DNA of 64,000 nucleotides from Ichthyophonus hoferi (lineage: Eukaryota > Opisthokonta > Ichthyosporea > Ichthyophonida > Ichthyophonidae). Of this stretch, positions 12,106 to 24,460 are shown in pieces. The notes under the pieces were generated by a model. That model ran no database searches and was not told the DNA's origin. It saw only the letters and a list, made by a program, of their open reading frames with translations. Position numbers and translations under genes: made by a program. Every line of letters begins with the position of its first letter. Positions within the stretch are counted from its first letter, which is position 1. The stretch is taken from assembly GCA_002751075.1 (NCBI GenBank), contig NAOQ01000014.1:277422-341421 (forward strand), read 5' to 3'.

Positions 12106-15100
12106 CACAGCCCTTCATTCTAGTATTACCTGATACCCTTTATCTGAAAAGCAAGCCTCTTTTGTGTACATTGATATATTATCAACAAAAGATAACAATA
12201 TATGCCTGTAACTTGACATACTATCTGTACTTCCATGTCTTTATATATTAAGACTAGAATGTTGATTATTATTATGGAACTTAATGAGATAGATCTAGAT
12301 TAGTAGGACAGAGTTAATTAATTAAGACAGCTTATTTATATTGGGCATAATAGAATGGCAGCATGGACTCTAGCATGCTATACCCATTATAATATCATTT
12401 AATATTATGAAGTTTCCGTCAAAACCACCACTGGTCATCCCAGTAGCAGTTCTTAATCAAACAGGTCTTAACAGCCTAACGTTAAAAGCAAAATTATTAG
12501 AGCGTCTAAGAACCTTAGTACTGCTCCAGCTGAAATGTGATTAGCCCGTTCACTCCACCCTCTTGTAAATAGCAGAAATGAAAAACAGAGAAAAAACATT
12601 GTATGTAAATTTTTTAATACAGAGCATAATGAGCAGAGTTGTGGCCTATTCTCTTACCGATTAAACTATGCTTTCACATATGAAAAACGTGATGATACTA
12701 TGGGAAGAAAACCTTAAGCTCGATTTAATAAGACAATCTGTTGAGATGGGAGGTTCAACTGGTATACTTTCTTTATTAACTCACACTCCTAACAGATTTC
12801 CTAGCTATATAGTTCAGATGGCACAAAACCTTTCAATGTTCCCATAATATTACATCACTATAAATATGGGAAGCCAGTAGCTGTGATAGCCCTTACTAGG
12901 AGACTTATTAATTTTATCGGGCATGTTCATTGTACAAATAGAGTTCTATATAAACAACTTGCTCTAAAGACCTGCACCTATATTAGCCTTAATTGGATTA
13001 ATCCTTCTACCTTCTACATAATGGGTTTGGTCCACTATTATGTGATTAGTACCGAATACTGGGTGCAAATATTTTTTATTCACACCCCTATTAAAATTAT
13101 ATATATATGTATTAATTTTATCGGTTGGCTACTTAAATAGATGTGTAGCTTTGATAAGTAACATTGTTAGTAGAGGTGTCAGCCTTTTGCATATCTTTTG
13201 TCTTGGAAGTTATTGAACGAGTCATTATAATAAAGTATTTCAATATAATAACTATATATTTCAAATATGTTTGGTAGTTTAAACAACAGTAAAGATGGAT
13301 TTGACTAACAGTACCAACACTAATTAAAACAATTCATATATATATACAGATTGCTAACTTGTAACAACAACATATAAAAATGTTGTATTAGGAAAAAATG
13401 TAAAATTCGCATTACATATACTTCATGGTAGCCATATAACAGCACGCTAAACCTACCATAGTGAAAAAAGAATTCTTCTCTTTTCAAGTAAGGTAAATGA
13501 AGACTTGGATTGTGGAAGTAGGTAATCATAATATAGTGCCATTTAAATGAGAGCACGCCTAAGGAGACCAATAACTTGCACTTGTACAAGTTTTCCACCA
13601 GTTATTTGAAAAATGTTTCAATTTGACTTGAAAATAAATGCCATGCTAATTATTAGAGGTTTCATCACTTCAAAAAATGTACTTGATGGAATTGGTCCAA
13701 CAGCATCATTTTTTATAAAAAAAATATAATTATTATTAATGCATATTTAGGTGCAATATTGTAGGCTTAAAAACCACATTGATAAACCCTTTTTAATTTA
13801 GATTACCCTTTCTTTGACTATCCTCAATAACATGACATTGCACTCTCTCGCTTATAATAATTCAAATCTTAGATATGACCATAGCACATCTGAAACATAC
13901 CAAGATTGAAGTCAATTAAGGGTGTATTTAGATCTCTCTATAATTTTAAGCCAATACGATAATATTGTACAGAAGTTTTGGAGAGATGGTGGTTTTTTTT
14001 TTAACAAGGCTAGTGTGGTTGTTTGTTTTTTCACCATTAAAAAGTATACTATTTGCCTATATTTGTCTTTTGTATGACATTGTATTTTTCATATTCCAAT
14101 ACCTGTAAATCTGAATTTAATAAAATAAGACTGACAGACTTAAATTTTGACTTCAAAGTTCTGAATATTCTTATGAGTCCAGGCACTTGACGCTTTATAA
14201 GTTTCTTTTTCATGTTTATGCTGCTTGATTGCATGTTCTTTGTTAAGGTAAAATATTTTTTTCTATTTTTATCCTTTTTTTTTTAGATCAATTTATCTCA
14301 TTTTCACTTATAATGGACTGGTATCAGTTTACTAAATATTTACTACATTGTGGTAACTGAAGATTTGTTTAAAACTCTGTCTTATGATTCTGACTATAAG
14401 CATTTATTTGTAAGTACAAAAGTGAAAAACTCGGTATACCATACAACATAAGTGCTTACAAAAGTATTTTTGTAATCAACTGTAGAGTTTTCTTTTGGTA
14501 ACAATACTTTAATTAATAAAAATAGTTTTTAAGTCAATTACCCATAATGGGTTTTTAAAAGAATCCTTCAACGGTTTCAGACTGCGGCTAACACAAGACC
14601 AAGCAATAGTAGAAATGGTTATATATATTTAAATGAGTGCTAACGTTTTATATTTTATTTAATATAATAAGACATATTGACTCCTGTGTCTCAAATCAAT
14701 GGAAAGTAACATACTGCACAAAAGGCTAAGATAACCATTAATAAAAATTTATTTATCTAAGAAGACATGATAGGTTTGATGGAGCTACTTGACCGCACAT
14801 ATATAAGTTTATGATAGCACTATGGTATTGACCAAAAATATATGCTGGCAGAGTTTGTAGACAATATTTATGCTGTGTTGTTTTTTGGAGGGATTTGCAA
14901 TTATTTTTGTAAAGTTTCTTTTTTAAACTCATTATCCACGTTGACATATTTATGAATTATGTAAACAGTTAAGATGCAAAATGATACAATGTGGCAACTC
15001 GGCATACCTTTATTAATCAAATTTAATCTTTCTCAAATAGAGTGAAAACAATAAGTAAATAAAAAAGACAACCTAGTAAGTTTAGGCTGGTGTAAAACTA

Positions 15101-17136
15101 CAGAACTTATTTCACATAATAAATATAGCTGCAACCTATTCCAATATATTCTCCCAATTGAATCTTATCATTACGTTGACCTATTGAGTAATAAGACCAA
15201 AAAGAGAAGTTGCATTCCTTTCATTAAGGATTTAGACTATATACCGGTTCTAAATATTTTTTTCTTCTTTTTTTTTCTTAATTATATATAGCCATTATAA
15301 TTATTGCTAGTATAATATTCTTTGTGATAGTATTTCTTGCTTAGTAAAATAATCTGCCACAATTTGAGTAATTTTGTTTTATCTATTTTCCTGTACAATG
15401 ATGAGATGGATATAATATATTACATAGAGGATCACGTCTTTTCAATTTTTGATATAATCGTTAACTGTTTGACCAATTATTGAAAATTTAAAAATGCTTT
15501 GGCATTAATCTTTCAATATTTTAAATTTTAAATTGTAGTATATTTATGATTATAGTGCTTTTATTCCGTCAATATACATTTAATTTTCTTGTTTTGTTTG
15601 GTCCTTCTCAATTTCTTTATCAAGCCATCTTTTTTTTTTTTCTTTTTTTTTTAGCGTTTTCTTTACGATTTATCATTTAACTTTTCTCAACATGTTATTA
15701 AGTGTATCTCCTACAAATTATCTTATTATATCTGCTTTCTTAATTACCATTTATCCTTAACATTTCCTTTTCTTTTCTTTTTAAATTTCTAATTTTATAT
15801 CCATACTACATAGTTTGGCTATATTATATATATATATATTACTATAACTTACAGTGTTAAATATCCATATTCTTATACCCTCTGATATTATCCTACTTAA
15901 ATTAAAAGTTTAAATGAGTTGCTGTAATTATTTGGTAATTTTTATTTTGAAGGCCAGATTAGGGTATTATACCCATGTTATTTTTCTCCCTTATTTGGCA
16001 TCATTGGCTATTATGATTGGAATGATCATATACATTTGGCAAGTTAACCAATAAACTAATTGTCAAGTAAATTTTTATATATATTTCATTCAACATTCAT
16101 TCATTCTGAAAATATTATATTTGGCAAAGCACCCCCGAGCCTATAATTATGACGAAAAACTATAAATTGATAACCTTAACGCAGCATTATAATAACCAGT
16201 TAAAAATGATCTCTCAATAAAAATTTAATTTTGGAAATGCCGGTAAATAAGAAAAACCAGAAAAAAACACCAAAAAAAAAAACAAAAACTAAGTAGTGAC
16301 GACAACATATCTATTTCAATAAGCAACTTTTAAGACTGTTGCTATAAAAATGGGTCAACGGTGTGTACATAATAGCTTGGTTTTACATGTGTATTTATTT
16401 ATCTATTACTATTGTACCTGCTTGCTTGCAGTTAACAATGAAATACTAATGTTTTTATTACAAAGTAATCTATAGTACATAAAGGATCCAGTCGCTCACC
16501 ATGGGAAAAACATTTTTCTATGTAGATTTATACCCCTCCGTATCCTTTTTTCTCGAACATTCTTTTTTTCTCATTTCATTATTATTAATTCGTATACGAA
16601 ATCGACTAGCCATATCTCTATATTGCATTTAAATAATTCACTGGACCTTTAATCAATAATTGATTTGATTTGTTATATTTTTGCCTTTTAAAAACTTTTA
16701 AGCGCAATCCATCTAGCTAATCTTTTCTTAAATCTATCATGTCACGCTAATTTGTGAATACTGTAAGTTTCGATTAAGATTTTGCAATTCCAGATCTTTA
16801 AATTTGGTAGACAAAGTGCGCGCATATCCAATGAATAAAAATTGAAATTATGATAGCCAGACATATAACATACACGGTATTGGTGAGCCTATTTTAGTGA
16901 GCCACAATTTCCAATATGATTGGTATAAAGAGCCGATTATTAAAATGCCATGTCGTGCAATCATATTACAGGCACCAATATCATCTAGGGCTTGGATACT
17001 CCAACTATCCCAATTAGGCTCGACATATACTGATCATAGTTTAACCATATATATGGGCCTCTTCATCCAGATTGACAAGAGAGAAAGATCACGCCAATGA
17101 TTGGACTCAGACTTTTAAAACATTTAGATTGTGATT

Positions 17137-17198
17137 CGTCCGGACGATGCAAATTTTGCGCAGGTTAACATTAATAATTTCCATTGGCTGATGACGCA
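17137..17198 (+). promoter_or_regulatory. Candidate vinculin-gene promoter elements
   Basis: This holds a 10-bp palindrome CGTCCGGACG (17137-17146), a CCAAT box in reverse (CCATTGG, 17181-17187) and a CRE/ATF-like half site TGACGCA (17192-17198). It lies 140-200 bp upstream of the vinculin start codon, in a local GC-richer stretch. Function is inferred from motif content and position only. Confidence 0.4.
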
Positions 17199-17338
17199 TC
17201 GATTGTAAAGATATACATCATGTCGTCCACAATATACCGTGGAGATTTTGGTGTTCAAACGAAAGTGAGAATCATTAGAGTTAGCAAAAAATCAAAGACG
17301 AAACGTTTTACAATAAAATTAACATAAAATAAAGCAAT

Positions 17339-20300
17339 ATGGCGCGAATTTACACCGCCGATATGGAGGCTGTTCTTGGGCCCATATCACAGAGTATTGG
17401 TGACCTATTGTCCTTTGTGGATGCATCTGAACAAGATGACATACCACTAAAAGATCTAACTGCCGCGGGCGACAGTATTCTTTCAAGCAGTCAGGTAAAT
17501 ATAAATATGTAAATATAATTATTATATTATGTTTTAAATTGTACGTTTATGCATTTTCTGGGTGTGGCGTTCCGTAAGTCTTGCACTTTGAGGGGTATCA
17601 TGATAAAGGAGGTCTTGTAAGGGACGGAATACCAGGTATGCCGATAGTAAGAATAGAAAAAAATGACAATAACTTTAATACATTTGTATAATTTTTTAAA
17701 TATCCTTACAAAAAAAAAGAAGTTATCACTGTTTTGAAAATGAAGCAGTACATTAGCGACATGGATCTATTTGTTTATTTTTTTTGATATATAGATTTGC
17801 AAATTCTACGCATCCTTGAGACTTCAGCCCACATACTTTCGCTGTTATAAGTAATACAAAATTACAATCATTGCGGCACTCAGACACTAAGTGGCTTCTT
17901 GGTGCAAACATAACTTTAAACGTGTTTTAATGTAATTATATTTTGGTATTCGTATTAAATAACAGTAATAGCTTTGAGTTTGAGATAGTATGTTGGCATT
18001 AATAGTTATAAACTTGCATGTCTACAAATCCAGAAAGATATGAATTGAACATCAAAATAGTATAACGCTACAACTTTAAGAAAACAAGGTCAGAGATTTC
18101 TTATTATAGACACTAATATATATACTTTTTCCTATTTAATAACCACTATGTATGACATTTCCATCTCCTATCTTTTTTCTGCTTCCTCCTATTTCGCTTC
18201 AACAGCACATGGCGAAAATCGGTCTAGGAATGGCTACAGGTAAAGACCCAGTAGTAGATAGAGATATGCCCGCAGCCGCAAGCCACTTGTCATCCAGTGG
18301 CCAAAAGGTTCATGATGCATGTCAGAGGCTTAAAGCCGACCCCAAATGTAAGGCTGCTAAGCGTTTACTGGAAGAAGGAGTGCGGGTAGGTAGTTTTATG
18401 AGGTTTTATTTTCCTTTTTGCCGCCCAAGAACCAAGGTTCTTTGTTTTCTTAATGCTTCTTATTATTATTATTTTTCTTATTCACTTGCAATCATCTTAT
18501 ATTTTAATGTATTATCTATACAATATAAACACGTTATTGCATATATATTGTAAATGCATAAGGCCAGACCTACATATATCTACGTGATTTTCCATTTTTG
18601 TTTTGAAAAACACATTGCTCATCATATAGTTTCAATTAAAATTGAAACCCCTATTATTTTTATATATTTGTACTTTTTCTTTTTCTTTTTCTATACTTCA
18701 AATCTTTTGTATTTATTTTTATAAAAAAATGTGGCATATTTATAAAGATGTGTATATGTAACCAAATCACCAAAAAACCTCCTTCAATTGTATTTATGTA
18801 GATTTACAAGAACTCACTAGCACCATTTTATAATAATTCTCATCTTTGCCTTCACATATTGTATGCCCTTACTTTTACATAACTACATCCAAAAACACGC
18901 AGTCTAGTATATATATTATCTATAAGTTTAGGTAGAATAAATACACGCACATTATACGTGTGTTGGTTTTAAAGCTATCGAGGAAGGGATGAAATAAAGC
19001 CACTTTTCATTTTTTTTAGGACTAATCCTGCTTCATTTATTCCTACTAGGGTATTCTGGAAGGTACACAGCAGATTTTGGAAATAGGAGATGATGCGGAG
19101 GTTAGGGAGCTAGTAAATATCCTTAACAAATCATTAGATAACCTAAAATTACTGAAAAGCGTTAAAGATACTGCAGGTAAAACAATTCCTCATGTTGCAT
19201 GCATAACTGATATAAAATATTTGTGCTTAGCTAATCTGCACAAAAACAGGCATTTATGTATATTTTAAGGTTATATATGTAAGCTTTAATGGGAAAATAG
19301 TCATCTACACATACAGAGAGAACATATTGCTAAAACATTATATACAAATCTATATGCAATTATAAATACATTAGCTTATATATAAAAATATCTTTGGTAT
19401 GTGCTCTTATTTCTGGCTTAATTAATAACAATATTATAATGATAATAAAATAATGCTTTATTCTAGATTTGGTCAGTCGCCTTAAGCCAGCAGTTGAAAG
19501 TTTAGTCAAAGTGGCAAGGCAAACGGAGAGACGCTCGAAACAATTAGGAGCGGGCCAGTATAAAGATGAGGTTTGTACCAAGCAATCATTAACATTAAAG
19601 CCTACACCCATTCTTACACAACATAATATTTATATTCAGCTTGGTCAAATTGAAATTTTATCAAGTGTTCTTGTTAATATTGAATAGCAAATGAGAAATG
19701 GTATAATCAAAACCAAAACAGGTCATGATAAATATATTAATAATATTTATATACAAAAATCTAGAAGTAGATAAAGAAGGACAAATTAAAACAACAAAAA
19801 ATAACCATAAATGAAATAAGGAATAGTAACAGTTTGTTTAGCTTTTTAAATAAAACAAATATTGACGAGAAAAAGAAGTGGTGCTTTTAACTATCCAACT
19901 CATTTATTAAGAGGATACAAGTAATTTTTCTTGTTTTTTAACAGATGTTGAGTTTATTTTAATTGCATTTCCTGTTAATAACCTTGTTCAATCTTACCTT
20001 TCACCATTTCAATTATTTAGGTTGTGAGTGCCAATGCTATTGTAATTAAAAGTACTCCGATGTTGGTGTCTGCTCTTCGAACATACATAGTTCATAATAC
20101 GGATCCTATGGCCGCGACTGTGCGAGATAGCGCTCTGGAAATTATCGAAGTAGCTGTAAGCCGTATTTCTTATCTAGTTCAATTGAAATTCTACCGTGAT
20201 TCAGATGGTCCTGGATTAGGAGCGGGAGAGTCGGCACTATGTGCAACAGATATATTTAAAGGTATTAAGATATGGTCATGCAGTTTGTAGATATATGTTT

Positions 20301-23300
20301 TTTTGTATATATATGCATGTATGTATGTAATGTTGGGATTATTTACAGTCTGGTATTTGGCTATTTGTGTTTTATTTTCAATTGAATGGTTTTTTAAAAT
20401 TTAACAGTACTGATACTACCCTCTTTCAATGGCTTTACCCATACCACTTGGAAGTTAATTTAAAGATGTTCATTTTAAGGCTATAAATTATTATAGTCAG
20501 TCATATCATGTCAGCGTGTCGTAATGCACAATTGTTGTAAAACAATTTATGAAATATATCTCGTGATCAAATTCTACAACAACGTTCTAGTCGCTCCCGA
20601 TTCTTTAATCCCAATTTTCAAATCCTTCATTATTACTTTCATTAATGTCATAGTAGTAGTATATGTAATATTCTTTACAATGAAGAACAAAAATAAATAA
20701 AAGTATATGGGGCTGAGGAATAAAACCATTATGCTATAACACATTGACGATTCATGCCTCCTTATCATTCTCTGTATTCATTTACTTACGCATTTATTTT
20801 GTTTTCATCTATATCTCTTCCTCCATTTTCCATTCTCTCTAGCTCTTGACAAAGTAAGTTTAGGGTACTTACCCGAAAAAGACAAACAGAAAGAATTAAT
20901 GGATAAAATGGATACCTACTTCAATGAGGCAAATCGTATTGCTGGTCTATGCAAAGACAAAGCCAACAAGAGCGTATTGCAGCAAACCATTGACAGGACC
21001 ATTTCTATCAAAAAACAAATGAAAGAGATAGAGAAATCTTTGCTGGAAGAACCAGAAAACAAAGAGCTAACAGCGCAGTACCAGAAAACTGCTGCAGCAC
21101 TCACTGAGGAGGTAGGTAGCAAGTATAATTATTGGTTAATGATTGCATAGATACGGGTGAATGTATTGGTAGGAAGTTTTGTAAACTGATAGGTATAAAA
21201 ATCATAGTTGAATTTCTGATCGATTGTGTCAAAGATAAGAGTAACGACTACATGTTTTTAAATATAAAGGTTTTCAAGATGGGTGATTTGATATGTATAT
21301 AAGTGGAATAAGATGCAGATATGTTTTGATGCTATTGTGTAGAAAATTAGTATGAACTGAAACAGTTGTAGTTGGCCCTGCAAATTCAGTATTGCATAAA
21401 TGCGAGATTATAATATGCACCTTAGTGACTGTTTATATAGTAATGGGTGTATGTATTACGTAGAGTTGTATGGTTGCTAATGGCACAATGAGCTATAACA
21501 ACCTAAGTCTTTAAGCATACTATTTATGGTTGTATTTATAATATACCATATCAAACACAAAAAAGATTGCAGTGATTCAAAAGCTGGCAAAAATGGAACT
21601 TATGCGGCAGAAGGAAGAACATATATATTTGGTAAAGAACGAAACAGCCTGCCTTATAACTAGCGCAGGCGCTGGAAATGTTGATAAAGTCAAAGAAAGG
21701 TATATACATTTATGATTGTCGCTTTTATTGAAAAAAAAGATTGAGAAATAGATAATTCTTTTGGTTTATATTCTACGATATATATTTATCTATTATAGCT
21801 ACATAGTAATTATTACACAGGTTGAACTCCACAATATTTGCATTAATATTTTCATGTAGTCGTGTCAAAGTGCTAGTCAAAGATCAATTTCTTTGAATAG
21901 CAAGGTTATTTTTTTTCAAATTAATGGAGAAATATAAATACCATGAATGTATTTCTTTTTATAGCAACATTTTAAGCGAATGATATTTTTATTTTTTGTT
22001 AAAACATTTGTTCACTAATAGGTGTTCATATATATATATACGTACGTATGTATGTATGTATGTATGTATATATGGATTCTTTAATCTGAAGGAAGGAAAG
22101 CAATAATTATTAAGTCAAATGTAATTTGTTTTCTTAAAAGAATATATATAGCAAAACCAAATAAATGAAATAATGTAGGTAGAATTAGTATATAGTGATA
22201 TAGTAATAGCCTTTAATAAAACTCCTTATATGTTAAAATTATACACCACAGTGGTACTACACTTTTGAGGCATTCATCCATTCTGGCGAATACGGCCGAA
22301 TTAGTAGCCAGCCATACACCTGAAAGTACCCAAGCCGACAAAGTCAGGACTGCCACAAAAAAGGTGAAGAAATCGGCACCCATGCTTATTGCTGCTGCTA
22401 CAATTGCCGGAAATAATCCCAAGGTTTGTTTTGTTGTGTTTGGTATTGTAATTGTTGTGTTTTATAATTCCCGTTTTCCTGGTTATTTAAAATATATACA
22501 AAGCATACTCGGTTATTACCCACACTTACTTACTACACACATATCAACATATATTTTGAATTTTGTCTTCCATGGATACAATTGCATGAACTTATAGACC
22601 TACATCGAAATACATTAAGATATATATATATAGGAAATCATGTCCTTCATGGCACGCTTAGAATCAGATAATATGTTTAATCATTGTTTTAATGGTGTAT
22701 CAAATTTGAGACTACATTTGTTTTGGTAACCCAACAATATTTTTCATTGATTATAATGTTTATTTTGTATTAATTAAAAACAGATAATAAGGGGTATAAA
22801 AAGAAATAAACAATCAATGTGTATCTGACTGCTTCTTAATTCCAATACAAACATAACACAAATTAAAAACATAAATTGCATATGTATAAAAACGTTCCAA
22901 TGCATAATAACGCCAATAAATTTACCTATGACTATCAACAACTGTGCACAATACTCCCGCATATATAAACAAATAATTATATTTTAAACATACACAGGAT
23001 CCAATTGCTAGGGGACACGCAAATGTTATGTACAAAGAATATCAGACAGACTTGGACAAGCTTTCTGAGGCCGTTGATTTAGCCACTGGTGAGCCAGGAA
23101 TAGCCATGTCCGTCAATGGTAAGATTTTTCCTTCTATTTGGTATTAATTTTCTTTATCTTTTATAACCTTTCACCCCCTGGATTAATCTCACTTATCCTT
23201 CTTTACTTTGCTCCAATAGTATTTAAACTTAATTAATAATCTTAAACTAATTATAAATCGTTGTGTTTCTACTACTGAGCATTACTTACCCATCTGCCTA

Positions 23301-24423
23301 AATATAATTAGTTTTTGTTCACATATTTGCAAACCAATCATTTTAATATAACAAAAATCAACCTGTTAGTCCTTCTTATCTGTAATTTTTATTATATATA
23401 ATCCCATCTTTTGATCACTTTTTTTTAAATATATCTAACTAATTTTTTACATATTTTCTTTTTCTTCTTTTACTTTATTTGCGTTAGTCTCGTGTGATTA
23501 ATATCTAACAAGTGGCCTCTACTAATTACTATGGGGTAAACAGAGGCTGTATTATCAACCGCAGTAGAGGGGCTGGTTCCTTTGGCTGAGTGTCAGGATA
23601 ACGACAACTTTGATGCTCTCATAAAGGAGGTCGAATATCGCTTTTCAAGGGTATGTACACAAAATACAAAAATTGGTGGTAATGCATCTGTACAAGTGTA
23701 TACTTGTTGGAGGTATGTTTATAAAAATACACATATTTTTAGTATCGGTGCCTTTAAAATCGGGAAAAGACAGAAACTGATTGGTAGTGCATATTGGATA
23801 GAAAAAGTCAATTATTCCTTTTATTTTGAAATTTCAGTGTTGATACAATGTCTTGTAATGTCTATGTATTTGCATTTTATAATTGTATATTAACTATTGG
23901 AAATACATATATACAGGCTGCTGAACTAGCTGAGGTGGAAGCGGAAAATACTAGAGATTCCACAATTAAGCCTCAAATACTGGCTAGGTCAAATGCTGTC
24001 CGTAAAGCATCCCCTTTAGTCCTTTCACATGCCAAGAAGTATTTTAAGAACCCCAAAAGCGAACAAATAAGAACAGACCTCACTACAGCACAGGATAATT
24101 GCATGAGTGAGGTGAGTTGACAATGTCGTGTTAGGAAAAGACATTGAGGATCAATTATTTTTTATTGCTCCTTTCCCTCTGTAGTATACATCTCTTGGAA
24201 GATTTTTCCCTATATGTATGTGAACAATACAATGCATATATATTAAGGGATCCATTATTGATACTTCCATTGTAAGTCACTTTTATATCTTGGCTATCTC
24301 ATAGATATAAGGAAAACAAGTTTGTTTAACCAAATCCAGTAACATAGGAAATAGAAATCGTATTGCAAATAAGTAGCTTAAATGTAAATGAGAGATTCAT
24401 AAAAACAATTACTTAAAGGAATC

Positions 24424-24460
<37 letters not shown>

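Larger units (their letters stand above)
11410..17338. other. Intergenic region between divergent SMC1 and vinculin genes
   Basis: About 5.9 kb of AT-rich sequence with no exon I can support. Open frames up to 92 codons (12883-13140 plus, 13320-13598 minus) are Phe/Tyr/Ile-rich and resemble chance translations of AT-rich DNA. Several T-rich tracts lie at 15250-15780. Promoter-like motif clusters lie at 12041-12105 and 17137-17198. Confidence 0.7.

Noticed and set aside
12883-13140. 85-codon plus-strand open frame
   Set aside because: Ile/Tyr/Phe-rich, with no motif or splice context; fits chance translation of AT-rich DNA.
13320-13598. 92-codon minus-strand open frame
   Set aside because: Composition dominated by F, Y, L and H, with no recognisable domain and no nearby exon to join; treated as chance.
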